Below, piece after piece: positions 1 to 8,315 of a stretch of DNA of 64,000 nt (positions within the stretch are counted from its first letter, which is position 1; each line of letters starts with the position of its first letter). The stretch lies in assembly GCA_028873865.1 (NCBI GenBank), contig JAPPNI010000025.1, forward strand, positions 1 to 64,000. The letters run 5' to 3'. The translations under genes were made by a program, and so were the position numbers. Origin of the DNA: Chloroflexota bacterium. Lineage in GTDB: Bacteria > Chloroflexota > Dehalococcoidia > Bin125. Under the pieces are notes generated by a model. It searched no databases. It was not told where the DNA came from and worked only from the letters and a program-made list of their open reading frames with translations.

Positions 1-89
1 TGCAGGACCGCACGGACGCCGAGATGCACGAACACGCCGAGCGCTTCGTCGACGAGATCCTCGACACCTTGATGGCCCCCGTCGAGTAG
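1..89 (+). CDS. 3' end of a protein of unknown function (partial)
   Basis: An open frame enters from the left edge and ends at TAG 87-89. The 29 visible residues are acidic and helical, with DAEMHEHAERFVDEILDTL near the end. The next two genes point the same way and start 80 bp downstream, so it may be the first gene of their operon. The tail is faintly like the C-terminus of UGSC-type (seleno)proteins, but this is too short to assign a family. Confidence 0.5.
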   Translation, partial: QDRTDAEMHEHAERFVDEILDTLMAPVE

Positions 90-96
90 CTCCCCG

Positions 97-115
97 CCTC
101 CCCCTCCTGGGGAGG
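97..115. repeat. 7-bp perfect hairpin in the first intergenic gap
   Basis: CCTCCCC (97-103) and GGGGAGG (109-115) form a perfect 7-bp stem with a 5-nt loop. It is followed by the near-repeat cggagtgacggag. There is no T-run, so it is not a standard terminator. It resembles the small GC-rich palindromes dispersed between genes in many bacterial genomes, which cannot be confirmed from one window. Confidence 0.4.
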
Positions 116-168
116 TATCACGGAGTGACGGAGGGGGCCTCCCTCTCGCCAGCTGACCAGGCTCCGCC

Positions 169-1278
169 GTGCCTACAGATTCCGACAGCTTCGCGCGAAT
201 CATTGAAATCGCCGAGCACGACGACGTCTACGAGTTCATGTTCGCGCAGGGCATCACCGACGGTCTGCCCGTCGTCCCGCCGACCCGCGCGCGCGTCAAT
301 CGAATGCTCGAGTGCGCCCCGGAAGACCGGAGCAACCCGCAGCAGATCGTTGCCACGCTCCCGCCGAACATGGCCCCGATGACCGTCGAGAAGGCCGCCA
401 TCAACGCCGTGATGGCCGGCTGCAAGCCTGAGTACTTTCCCACTGTGCTCGCCTCGGTCGAGGCCGCGGCCGGCGGACAGTTCCCCCTGCACGGCTCCAT
501 CGCCACTACCGCTGGTCTGGCGCCGATGATGCTCGTTAACGGACCGGTCCGCAAACAGATCGGCATGAATTGGGGACTCAACGCGCTCGGACAAGGTAAC
601 CGGGCCAACTCCACCCTCGGCCGGGCCCTGCGCCTGATGCTGCGCAACGTCGGCGGCGCCGTCCCCGGGGAGATCGAGCAGGCCATCCAGGGCGGTGGAC
701 ACAAGTGGACCCTGAGCTACGCCGAGGACGAGGACTACTCCCCCTGGGAACCGTTTCACGTCGAGTACGGCTACGACCCGGAAGACAGTGTCGTCTCGCT
801 GCTGCCGATCACGGGCGGACCCCGTGTCTGCATCGATCAGACCAGCCGCGATGCTCGCGCGCTGACCGGCTCGATCGCCATGGCCTTCCAGCAGGTGCTC
901 AAACCCCGAGGCCAGGTCACGCCGTCGATGTTCGTGGTCAGTCCCGAACACGCCGATGTGTATCGCGCCAGCGGTTGGTCGAAGGACAACATCCGCGAGG
1001 CGATCATGGAGTTCACAGCGATCCCGTTGCGCGATCGTCTCGCCTCACCGACCATGGGCGGCGGGATCAACGAGTACCTGCCCGAGAAGCACGGACTGAC
1101 CGAAGCAGACCTCGACATGCCGCTGTCCAAGGTCGCCGATCCGTCCTTTATCGCGATCACCGTCGCCGGCAGCCACGCCGGCAAGTGGACCAGTATCTAC
1201 CAGGGCATCTTCGGCGACGGCAACCCCGCCCAGACCCCCGGAGTTTTCACGCCTCCCTCCGCTCGCGTCCGCGCATGA
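169..1278 (+). CDS. Conserved protein of unknown function, first of two tandem paralogues
   Basis: A 369-residue protein from GTG 169. It carries the motif TDGLPVVPPTRARV near residues 30-43 and a long well-conserved centre (GMNWGLNALGQGNRAN). I recall DGLPV-x-PPT proteins beside or fused to UGSC-motif (seleno)proteins, but I cannot assign a reaction. There is no signal peptide or clear membrane segment. The next gene is a paralogue along its whole length, separated by 7 bp, so the two are probably co-transcribed and may form a heteromer. Cysteines near residues 46 and 88 are not shared by the paralogue, which argues against a shared catalytic cysteine there. Confidence 0.85.
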   Translation: MPTDSDSFARIIEIAEHDDVYEFMFAQGITDGLPVVPPTRARVNRMLECAPEDRSNPQQIVATLPPNMAPMTVEKAAINAVMAGCKPEYFPTVLASVEAAAGGQFPLHGSIATTAGLAPMMLVNGPVRKQIGMNWGLNALGQGNRANSTLGRALRLMLRNVGGAVPGEIEQAIQGGGHKWTLSYAEDEDYSPWEPFHVEYGYDPEDSVVSLLPITGGPRVCIDQTSRDARALTGSIAMAFQQVLKPRGQVTPSMFVVSPEHADVYRASGWSKDNIREAIMEFTAIPLRDRLASPTMGGGINEYLPEKHGLTEADLDMPLSKVADPSFIAITVAGSHAGKWTSIYQGIFGDGNPAQTPGVFTPPSARVRA

Positions 1279-1285
1279 CCGCTCG

Positions 1286-2377
1286 ATGAACGAACTGCTC
1301 TCCCGAGCTATTGACATCGCCGATCAGGACGATGTCTACGAGTTCATGTTCGACCAGGGAATCACCGATGGCTTGCCCCTCGTCCCGCCAACCCGTGAGC
1401 GCGTGGAGCGAATGCTGTCTGGATCCGCTCGGTCGCCGTCCGACGTGATCGGCAAGATTCCACCCAACTATGCCCCGGCGACGGTTGAGAAGATCGCGAT
1501 CAATGCCGTCGCGGCCGGCGCCCGCCCCGATTACCTCCCGGTGATCATCGCTGCTGTTCAGGCTGCCTCCGGTGGACAGTTTCCGTTGCATGGAACCATC
1601 GCCAGCACCGACGGTATCTCGCCGATGATGATTGTCAACGGGCCGATTCGCGAGCGCATCGGCATGAATTGGGGGCTCAACGCCCTTGGACAGGGCAACC
1701 GCGCCAACATGACTATTGGCCGAGCGCTTCGCCTGGTGCTGCGCAATGTCGGCGGCGCCAGGGAAGGGGAGATCGACCAGACCGTCCAGGGTGGCGCGCA
1801 CAAGTTCACTCTCACTTTCGCCGAGTACGAGGATGCCTCCCCCTGGCCGCCGCTCCATGTCGAGCATGGGTACGAACCTGACGACAGCGTCGTTACGCTT
1901 CTGCCGGTTATCGGGGGACCTCGGCTCTGCATCGACGAGTACAGCCGTACCGCCCGCGCCCTGGTCGGTTCGCTGGCAATGGGCTTCCAGCGCATTTTCA
2001 GTCCCAATGGACAGATTGGGCCGTCCATGCTGGTCGTCAGCCCGGAGCACGCCGGCGTCTTCCGCCGCGACGGCTGGACCCGGGACGACATCCGCGACGC
2101 GATCATGGAGCGGACCGCCCTGCCGATCCGGGAGCGTCTGGCGACCGACCGAATCGGTGGCGGTATCACGGAGCCAACCCTGCGCCGCGAGCAGATCGGA
2201 CCCGACGACCTCGATCGTCCCATGTCCAAGGTCTCGCACCCGTCACACATCCAGATCGCGGTCGCCGGCGCTACGGCCGGCAAGCGCACCGGCATCTATC
2301 CGGGCATCGTCCGACGCATGGACCCCGAGCACATGGACCACTTCACGCCGGTCTCCGCCAAGATCGAGGCGACATGA
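1286..2377 (+). CDS. Conserved protein of unknown function, second tandem paralogue
   Basis: A 363-residue paralogue of the upstream gene. Both share DDVYEFMF-QGITDGLP, PPTRxRVxRML and GMNWGLNALGQGNRAN, and differ most at the C-terminus. Its ATG lies just after the upstream stop and its own end overlaps the methyltransferase start (ATGA, 2374-2377), so translation is probably coupled. Function is unknown. The divergence of the copies shows the duplication is old. Confidence 0.85.
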   Translation: MNELLSRAIDIADQDDVYEFMFDQGITDGLPLVPPTRERVERMLSGSARSPSDVIGKIPPNYAPATVEKIAINAVAAGARPDYLPVIIAAVQAASGGQFPLHGTIASTDGISPMMIVNGPIRERIGMNWGLNALGQGNRANMTIGRALRLVLRNVGGAREGEIDQTVQGGAHKFTLTFAEYEDASPWPPLHVEHGYEPDDSVVTLLPVIGGPRLCIDEYSRTARALVGSLAMGFQRIFSPNGQIGPSMLVVSPEHAGVFRRDGWTRDDIRDAIMERTALPIRERLATDRIGGGITEPTLRREQIGPDDLDRPMSKVSHPSHIQIAVAGATAGKRTGIYPGIVRRMDPEHMDHFTPVSAKIEAT

Positions 2378-3006
2378 GCCAGCCCGGGCTGGGACAGGAC
2401 CATCTCTCATCCCTGCGGGCGCGGCTGGCGAGCCATCCCGAAGTCACGATCGACGTCCCGGGCCGCCAGTTGCTGCTGCGTTCGCGGCACGGCCTCTTCT
2501 CGGCCCGCTCGCTCGACGAGGGCACGGCGCTCCTGTTGCGGGAGCTGGAATCCCTTGAGCCGGCTATGCGGATCCTCGACCTTGGCTGCGGCTATGGGGC
2601 GCTCGGCCTCACGCTCGCCGCTCGCTGGCCCGGATCCCGGGTTGACCTGGTCGACACCGACATTCGGGCTGTTGAGGCCGCTTCCGAGAACGTTGCCCGC
2701 AACCGGCTCGACAACGCGACCGTGACCCTGAGCGACGGCACCCACGAGCTCCCGGACGCCGATTCCGCGTATGACCTCGTCGTCTCGAACCTGCCCGCCC
2801 AGGCCGGCAATGACGCCATTGACCAGTTGCTCCTCGACGCTCACGACGCCCTGAACGACGGCGGATCGCTTGCGGTCGTCGCCGTCAATGGACTACGCCG
2901 TTACCTGCAGCGTCGTCTGGCCGACATCTTTGGAGCGGGACAGGTGGCCAAGATTCGCCAGGGACCGCGACATACGGTGCTCGAAGCCGCGAGACTGGTG
3001 ACATGA
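2374..3006 (+). CDS. Class I SAM-dependent methyltransferase, small (RsmC/RlmG-like) domain
   Basis: A 210-residue protein with the RsmC-like order: a substrate-side segment GLFSARSLDEGTALLL (about 48-63), then SAM motif I ILDLGCGYGALGL (about 72-84), an acidic motif II (VDLVDTD) and DLVVSNLPAQAG at motif IV. The usual amino-methyltransferase NPP[FY] is here NLPA, so the aromatic base-stacking residue is missing. Family knowledge suggests methylation of an rRNA or other base, but the altered motif makes the substrate uncertain. It overlaps both neighbours by ATGA, in one operon with the MFS gene. Confidence 0.8.
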   Translation: MSQPGLGQDHLSSLRARLASHPEVTIDVPGRQLLLRSRHGLFSARSLDEGTALLLRELESLEPAMRILDLGCGYGALGLTLAARWPGSRVDLVDTDIRAVEAASENVARNRLDNATVTLSDGTHELPDADSAYDLVVSNLPAQAGNDAIDQLLLDAHDALNDGGSLAVVAVNGLRRYLQRRLADIFGAGQVAKIRQGPRHTVLEAARLVT

Positions 3007-4385
3007 GCGCATCTCCGCCGCCGACCCGACCGGGAATGATGGAGCCGCTTCGGCTGCGCGAGTTCCGGCTGCTGCTGACCGGCTTCATCGTCGGCCAGTC
3101 GATGATGCCGCTCCAGTTCGTGGCCTCGATCGCCTGGATCCAGTTCGTGGCCGACGACAGCGTCGAGATCATCATGGTCGGTGCGATTGGGACGATTCGT
3201 GGGATCGGCATGATCGGCTTCGGCCTCTTTGGCGGGGCGCTCGCCGACCGCTTCGACCGGCGGCGCCTCTTGATGGTCACCCAGGCGATCGCCTTCGTCA
3301 GCAACATCCTGATCGCGGTTGTGATGTGGACCGGGTCGGGCACTACGACCGATATCGCCCTGTTCTTCGCGCTCACCATCATCGCCTCGTCCGCCCATGC
3401 GATTGACGGGCCGACGCGGAACGCGATCACTCCCGAGATTCTCGGTCCGCGGCTCACTCCGGCCGGGATCGCGCTCAACTCCGCCGCCATGCAGTTCGCC
3501 ATGCCCATTGCGATCTTCGCCTCCGGACTGATGATCGACCATCTCGGTCATGGCGCCGTGTTCGCCATCTCCTCGTTCGGGCATCTCGGCGAGGTGCTGA
3601 TCCTCGCGATGATGTCCTACCGCACCGTCTTCTCCGCCGCTCACATGGCCGCGAGAGGTCAGGGCCCGGGGCAAGCGATTCGCGACATTCGCGCCGGACT
3701 CCTCTTCGCGCGCTCCCGCTCGGTCATTCTCTGGACGGTGTTGATCGTCGTCCTGATGATGTCGCTGATCATGCCGCCGACCGGCACCCTCGGCCCCCAG
3801 TGGGTGACGACCGTGGTCGGCGCGACCTGGTCCGAGTTCAGCTACATCGCGGTGTTCTGGGGCGGCGGGGCGATGGTGGCCTCCCTGCTCCTGGTCCGCT
3901 TCTCCTGGATTGAGCGCAAGGGCGTCCTGACCGGCATCGGCGTCATCGTGATGGCGCTGGGCTTCGTTGTGTTCACCAATCCGCCGACCCAGATCAATGC
4001 GATGCTGGGCAATGCGCTGCTTGGCATTGGGATGTCGACGGCGATGGTCTCGGCCAATGCGACGCTGGCGTACGAGACGCCGAACGAGATGCGCGGGCGG
4101 ATCATGGGTCTGATCTTCCTCGGCATGGGCATCGCCCAGGCGGTTGGATTGCCGCTGGGCGCGGTCGCGCAGACTCTGACGATGGAGACCCTGTTCCCGC
4201 CGATGTCCTTCGTCGTGCTCGCGTTCCTTGCCGCGATCATCATCCTGCGTCCCGTCATCCTGCGGGCGCGGGTCCCGCAGCATCCGCCCGAGCCGGTTGC
4301 GCAAGTGGTCGAGACGGGACGGGCCGTCCTCAACGGGGCGGCGACGTTCATCCTGCGAGCCGCTCCCAACAAGGCCCGAACCTGA
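3003..4385 (+). CDS. MFS transporter, EntS-like exporter type
   Basis: A 460-residue integral membrane protein with about 12 hydrophobic helices and the MFS loop motif GGALADRFDRRRLL between helices 2 and 3 (about residues 79-92). A weaker repeat, YETPNEMRGRIMGL, lies in the second half, as in drug and siderophore exporters. No periplasmic binding partner is encoded nearby. The start overlaps the methyltransferase stop. The substrate cannot be inferred. Confidence 0.85.
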   Translation: MSASPPPTRPGMMEPLRLREFRLLLTGFIVGQSMMPLQFVASIAWIQFVADDSVEIIMVGAIGTIRGIGMIGFGLFGGALADRFDRRRLLMVTQAIAFVSNILIAVVMWTGSGTTTDIALFFALTIIASSAHAIDGPTRNAITPEILGPRLTPAGIALNSAAMQFAMPIAIFASGLMIDHLGHGAVFAISSFGHLGEVLILAMMSYRTVFSAAHMAARGQGPGQAIRDIRAGLLFARSRSVILWTVLIVVLMMSLIMPPTGTLGPQWVTTVVGATWSEFSYIAVFWGGGAMVASLLLVRFSWIERKGVLTGIGVIVMALGFVVFTNPPTQINAMLGNALLGIGMSTAMVSANATLAYETPNEMRGRIMGLIFLGMGIAQAVGLPLGAVAQTLTMETLFPPMSFVVLAFLAAIIILRPVILRARVPQHPPEPVAQVVETGRAVLNGAATFILRAAPNKART

Positions 4386-4494
4386 TCCTTCTTTGAGACG
4401 GGAGGCAGGCGCGGCGGGGCCGGGGGCGGGTGATCCGCTGAAAGAAAAAAAACGGGCGGGAGTTGACAGCCGAACGGGGAGATGAGGTGGGCGA

Positions 4495-4812
4495 TTACCA
4501 GGGGTCGTCGTCTTCGCCGGAGCGTTCTTCCTCGGGGAGGGCTGGGGGACCCTCACCCCAATCCTCTCCCGGAGGGAGAGGGAGGCAGAGGGGGCCGGGT
4601 CCGTCGTAGAGGTCGCGGAGCTTGTGGCGGGCGACGTCGAAGGGGTCGGTGGCGAGGAGCATGGCGTAGTTGCCTCGGGCGCGGTCGTTGGGGGCGTAGA
4701 GTTCGCGGACGATGGCGCCGAGGGCGTTGAGCCGTTTGTAGGCCGGGATGTTGCTGTTGGCGCGCCGCCAGAGATTGTCCATGCGGGCTCGGAAGTGGAA
4801 TGGGTTCGGCAT
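4495..4812 (-). CDS. Small hypothetical protein with a repeat-derived C-terminal half
   Basis: A 105-residue ORF. The ATG (4812-4810) is preceded by a strong ribosome binding site, GAGGAGG on the minus strand at 4826-4820, with 7-nt spacing, which argues that it is expressed. Residues 1-70 (starting MPNPFHFRARMDNLWRR) look like ordinary protein rich in Arg, Asn and Leu. From about residue 74 the sequence reads LPLPPGEDWGEGPPALPEEE, which is the translation of a palindromic GC-rich repeat. The original C-terminus was probably replaced when that repeat inserted. I recognise no family. Confidence 0.5.
   Translation of the reverse strand: MPNPFHFRARMDNLWRRANSNIPAYKRLNALGAIVRELYAPNDRARGNYAMLLATDPFDVARHKLRDLYDGPGPLCLPLPPGEDWGEGPPALPEEERSGEDDDPW
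4545..4592. repeat. Palindromic REP-like element (ccctcacccc...ctctccc type)
   Basis: CCTCTCCC (4563-4570), loop GGA, GGGAGAGG (4574-4581) is a perfect 8-bp hairpin, preceded by ccctcaccccaat. This composite resembles a dispersed repeat seen in many bacterial genomes, usually read through as PxPNPLPEGEG or LPLPPGEGWGEG. Here it lies inside the 3' half of the small minus-strand gene. Confidence 0.6.
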
Positions 4813-5090
4813 CGTGAATCCTCCTCATCGTCGTCACGTCTTCTTCGGCATTGATGGTATGTGAACGATGGTTCTGTCGTTGTGTTCTGGTTGGCAGTAG
4901 GTTGCATGGTTCTGGGCCCCGCCTGCGCGGGGCCGACTTTGATTTCAGCAGGAGCCGATTTTGATTTCAGCAGGAGCCGACTTTGATTGATTTCAGCAGG
5001 GGCGCGCGGGGAATCGAGGGCTCTCTGCGATAGCATTCAGTCGAACTTGTTCACGACGCGGTTCGCGTCCGCCTGCCAGGGAGTCCTCAC
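4813..5090. other. Intergenic region with 22-bp tandem repeat between divergent genes
   Basis: This 278-bp gap separates the small minus-strand gene from the acyl-CoA dehydrogenase. It holds three copies of a 22-bp unit beginning ccgactttgatttcagcagg, at 4933-4954, 4955-4976 and 4977-5000. The third copy has a 4-bp gatt duplication. Promoters for both genes should lie here. I could not pick a convincing -35/-10 pair. Confidence 0.75.
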
Positions 5091-6257
5091 ATGGAATACC
5101 GATTCAGCGACAAAGCGCTTGCCTTTGAGGCCGAGGTCAACGAGTTCCTCGACCAGGAATGGACCGCGGACCTGCAGGCGGTGATCGGCGATCCGAGCAC
5201 CGACACGATGGACGAGGAGCGCGGCTTCCGCCGGCTGCTGGCCGATCGCGGCTGGCTGACGATGTCCTGGCCAGCCGAGTACGGCGGCCAGGAGCGCTCG
5301 CTCGAGGAGCAGTACCTGTTCTGGGAGGCGATGAACTACGCGGGCGCGCCGCAGGCGACCGTGGCCACGCAGCAGGTCGGGCCCACGCTGATGCGTTTCG
5401 GCACGGACGAGCAACAGGAGCGCTTCCTGCCGCCGATTGCGCGCGGTGAGGTCGAGTTCGCGCTCGGCTACACCGAACCCGATGCCGGGTCCGACCTGGC
5501 CTCGCTGCAACTCCGCGCGGTCAAGGACGGCGACGACTACATCCTGAACGGGATCAAGCGTTTCACCTCGGGCGCGCACCGCAGCGAGTACGTCTGGCTG
5601 GCGACGCGCACCGATCCGGACGCGCCCAAGCACCGCGGCGTCTCGATGATGCTGGTCGACATGCAATCGGCGGGGATCACCGTGAAACCGCTGTGGACGA
5701 TGGCCGGCTACCGCACCAACGAGGTCTACTTCGAGGATGTGCGGGTTCCGACCAACGTCCTCGTCGGCGAGGAGAACCGGGGCTGGTACTACGCGGCGCA
5801 CGCGCTGGATCGTGAGCGTATCTCGATCTTCACCGTCTCTTCCGTCCGCGCGGTCTACGACCGGCTGATTGAGTGGGCCCGGTCGGACACGCCGATGGGG
5901 CGACCGATCGACGACCCGGGGATTAAGGGAACGTTCGCGGAGTTCAAGGTGCAGCTCGAGGTGCTCCAGCACCTGAGCTACCGGATTCTCGACATGCTGA
6001 AGCGTGAAGAATCGCCGAACTACGAGGCGAGCCAGGTGAAGATCTTCTCGACCGAGATGATGCAGCGACTGCAGAACTTCTCGCTGCACGCGATGGGCCT
6101 CTACGGTCAGCTGAACAGCAACGACGGCCGCGCGCCGATCGATGGCTCGGCCGAGAACGGGTATCTCGCGGCAGTGATGCCGACCTTCGGCGCCGGCGGC
6201 AACGAGCTGCAGCGCAACATCATCGCGCAGCGCGGCTTTGGGTTGCCTCGGGCGTAG
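5091..6257 (+). CDS. Acyl-CoA dehydrogenase
   Basis: A 388-residue FAD enzyme of the acyl-CoA dehydrogenase family, close to the family's usual length. The ATG follows CAGGGAG with suitable spacing. Landmarks are the N-terminal helical domain, the central beta-domain signature GYTEPDAGSDLASL (about 125-138) and INGIKRFTSG-like flavin/substrate contacts, and a C-terminal AGGNELQRNIIAQRGFGLPR segment typical of the family. It should oxidise an acyl-CoA to the enoyl-CoA in the cytoplasm. It stands alone between an intergenic region and the convergent F420 genes, so its substrate is not shown by context. Confidence 0.93.
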   Translation: MEYRFSDKALAFEAEVNEFLDQEWTADLQAVIGDPSTDTMDEERGFRRLLADRGWLTMSWPAEYGGQERSLEEQYLFWEAMNYAGAPQATVATQQVGPTLMRFGTDEQQERFLPPIARGEVEFALGYTEPDAGSDLASLQLRAVKDGDDYILNGIKRFTSGAHRSEYVWLATRTDPDAPKHRGVSMMLVDMQSAGITVKPLWTMAGYRTNEVYFEDVRVPTNVLVGEENRGWYYAAHALDRERISIFTVSSVRAVYDRLIEWARSDTPMGRPIDDPGIKGTFAEFKVQLEVLQHLSYRILDMLKREESPNYEASQVKIFSTEMMQRLQNFSLHAMGLYGQLNSNDGRAPIDGSAENGYLAAVMPTFGAGGNELQRNIIAQRGFGLPRA

Positions 6258-6271
6258 TGCAGGCCTAGCGC

Positions 6272-6964
6272 CTAGATTGGCGCACCGGTCCGCGCCTGGC
6301 GCGCCGCCAGCCAGCGGCGTGAATTGGGCGCGATTGCCTCGGGCAACTGCGGCAGTGTCTCCTGCAACCAACGCAGGTCTGCGGGCGTGTCCAGGTCGAA
6401 CGCCCAGACGTCGATGCTGGCCTCGCGGAAGGGGACTCCGGCCTCTCCGGCCGCTGCCGCCGATTGCTGATGCGCTCTCGCCGAGGACGGGCCGAACTGC
6501 GGCTTGACCACGTCGGGGGGGCGCAGGAACAGTCCGTTGGTGCCGCCGTCGTGCGCGGGCGCGACGACCACCGCCGGTCCGTCGGGCGCAGTCGAAACCA
6601 TCATGTCGACCGCGTCGGGGGTGATCAGCGGGACGTCCGCAGGGACGATCAGGATGGCGTCGGAATCGACCAAGGCTTCCTGCGCGAACTCGACGGCGCG
6701 GTTGTAGCCGAGCTTGAGATCGGTCTGGTCGAGGAACTCGACGCCCAGCCTGCCGGCTTCGTCGCGGGCGGCAGCGTCGCGGGAGGCGATCATGATCCGG
6801 TCGACCGTCTCTGCGGCTACCAACGCGCCGACGACGTCGTCCAGCATGGCGCGGACCAGGCCGTTGCGCTCATCGACGTCCAGCAGCGCAGCGAGCCGGC
6901 GCTTGCCGGCCGGCAGCCCGCGCACCGGGACCACGGCGACGAGTTGGTTGCGCTCAGGCGACAT
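6272..6964 (-). CDS. cofC: 2-phospho-L-lactate / phosphoenolpyruvate guanylyltransferase (F420 synthesis)
   Basis: A 230-residue nucleotidyltransferase. CofC/FbiD features are the N-terminal VVPVRGLPAGKRRLA, the metal-binding VPADVPLIT (about 105-113), DGGTNGLFLRPP and FDLDTPADL. The family transfers GMP from GTP to 2-phospholactate (archaea) or phosphoenolpyruvate (characterised bacterial FbiD), making the activated donor for F420. It overlaps the upstream cofD by 11 bp, so the pair is one operon. The bacterial context favours phosphoenolpyruvate as substrate. Confidence 0.92.
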   Translation of the reverse strand: MSPERNQLVAVVPVRGLPAGKRRLAALLDVDERNGLVRAMLDDVVGALVAAETVDRIMIASRDAAARDEAGRLGVEFLDQTDLKLGYNRAVEFAQEALVDSDAILIVPADVPLITPDAVDMMVSTAPDGPAVVVAPAHDGGTNGLFLRPPDVVKPQFGPSSARAHQQSAAAAGEAGVPFREASIDVWAFDLDTPADLRWLQETLPQLPEAIAPNSRRWLAARQARTGAPI

Positions 6965-7895
6965 CGAGCGCCGCCTTCAGCGTGCCCGAGGCCAGCGCCA
7001 TTTTGGTCTCGACGTCCTTCATCAGGGTCGGCATGACGACCACGCGCATACCGGTTTCCGACTCGATCATGGACGCCAGCGACGAGTCCTCTTCGTCGAG
7101 GATGAAGACGCTGGCCAGCTCGGCGTAGATCCGGGCCACGCCGAGCGCGGAGACGTCGTGGCCGAGGGAGCTGAGGATATCGGCGGCGGGCCCTTTCACG
7201 GCCTGTCCGCCGATGATCGGACTGACGGCGACGACGTTGTCCCGGTTTGATGTGACCAGCTCGCGGACTCCTGGCACGCTGAGGAGGGGATCGATGCTGA
7301 GGAACGGGTTGGACGGCGCGATGACGATCACGTCGGCTGCTTCCAGCGCCTGCGTCACCAGCGGCGCGGGCCTGGCCGACTCGGCTCCTTCGAAGCGCAG
7401 CGAGTGGACCGGGTCGGCGGCGCGGCCGCGGACAAAGTAGTCCTGGAAGGCAAGCTCCCCGGCGTCGGTGCCGACCACGGTGCGCAGCCGGTCGTCGGTG
7501 ACTGGCGTGATGACGCACTGCAGCCCCAGCCGGGCGGTGAGATCGCGCGTGATCGCCGAGAGCGGATCGCCCTGCGACAGGCGATGGGTGCGGTAGAGGT
7601 GGGTGGCGAGGTCGAGGTCGCCGATCATGAACCAGTCCGGTCCGCCCAGTTCGGAGAGCCGTTCCAACGTGCGCCGCGACTCCCCTCGCAGGCCCCAGCC
7701 GGTCTCGGGATTGACCAGGTCGGCGAGGGTGTAGGTGACGGTGTCGAGGTCGGGCGAGATGTGCAGTCCGGCCCACTCCATGTCGTCGCCGACGTTGACG
7801 ATCGCGGTCACGTCCGACGGCTGGGTCACGCGGACCAGACCATCGAGGAATCGCGCCGCGCCGACGCCTCCGGCCAGCACCGCGACGCGGGTCAT
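6954..7895 (-). CDS. cofD: 2-phospho-L-lactate transferase (F420 / FO ligation)
   Basis: A 313-residue CofD/FbiA. It opens with VAVLAGGVGAARFLDGL and has NVGDDMEWAGLHISPDLDT (about 36-54), whose aspartates bind metal and FO. Later come GDPLSAITRDLT and IAPSNPFLSIDPLL. The enzyme joins the phospholactyl or enolpyruvyl group to FO to make F420-0 or dehydro-F420-0. It overlaps an unknown upstream gene by 4 bp and cofC by 11 bp. The F420:glutamate ligase and FO synthase are not in the window. Confidence 0.94.
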   Translation of the reverse strand: MTRVAVLAGGVGAARFLDGLVRVTQPSDVTAIVNVGDDMEWAGLHISPDLDTVTYTLADLVNPETGWGLRGESRRTLERLSELGGPDWFMIGDLDLATHLYRTHRLSQGDPLSAITRDLTARLGLQCVITPVTDDRLRTVVGTDAGELAFQDYFVRGRAADPVHSLRFEGAESARPAPLVTQALEAADVIVIAPSNPFLSIDPLLSVPGVRELVTSNRDNVVAVSPIIGGQAVKGPAADILSSLGHDVSALGVARIYAELASVFILDEEDSSLASMIESETGMRVVVMPTLMKDVETKMALASGTLKAALDVA

Positions 7896-8242
7896 TCGCT
7901 CGCCTCCACGGGATCGAAGAGCGTCACGGCCAGGGCGATCTCGCCGTCATCTCGCTGCAGGACCTCCGCCTCTCCCTCGGCGCCGCGCAAACGCAGCGAC
8001 AGTTCTTCCTCGTCCCCGATTTCCGCAATCCCATCGAATCCGATCACGAGCGATGCGCCATCCATGTCCAGGCTGAGATCAGCTTCCTGCAATGAGCCGT
8101 CCCGGTCGACCACGAGCCGGAGCGCCAGATCGATATCGTCGGCGTCTGCGGCGATCTCGACGTGGCGGCTGCCGTCGAGCTGCCGCTCATCCTGTACCAG
8201 GGAGCCGATGAGCTTGACCTGTCTCACGTGCGGATCGTACAA
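7892..8242 (-). CDS. Acidic protein of unknown function, first gene of the F420 operon
   Basis: A 116-residue acidic protein that overlaps cofD by ATGA (7892-7895), so it is almost certainly translated with it. It is rich in alternating polar and hydrophobic strands (VEIAADADDIDLALRLVVD, LSLRLRGAEGEAEVLQ), suggesting a small beta fold. No motif, cysteine pair or signal peptide is seen. The start is uncertain: TTG 8242 gives the longest form, and GTG 8227 (VRQVKLIGSL) is equally possible. I do not recognise the family. Its place suggests a link to F420 synthesis. Confidence 0.65.
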   Translation of the reverse strand: MYDPHVRQVKLIGSLVQDERQLDGSRHVEIAADADDIDLALRLVVDRDGSLQEADLSLDMDGASLVIGFDGIAEIGDEEELSLRLRGAEGEAEVLQRDDGEIALAVTLFDPVEASE

Positions 8243-8315
8243 CCGCCGTTCGCGCGGTTCACTCCGTCATGGCGGCGGTTGACCGACATCGACGCAGGCG
8301 TGAGGCTTGGCCCAC

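Noticed and set aside
2901-5036. A 711-codon open frame on the minus strand opposite the methyltransferase end, the MFS gene and the small gene
   Set aside because: It is antisense to well-supported genes, rich in Arg, Asp, His and Gly as expected from a GC-rich shadow frame, and has no domain or start signal.
5037-6371. A 444-codon frame antisense to the acyl-CoA dehydrogenase
   Set aside because: Shadow frame composition and complete overlap with a clear enzyme gene.
7404-8282. A 292-codon frame antisense to cofD and the gene before it
   Set aside because: Overlaps a certain cofD gene and shows shadow composition.
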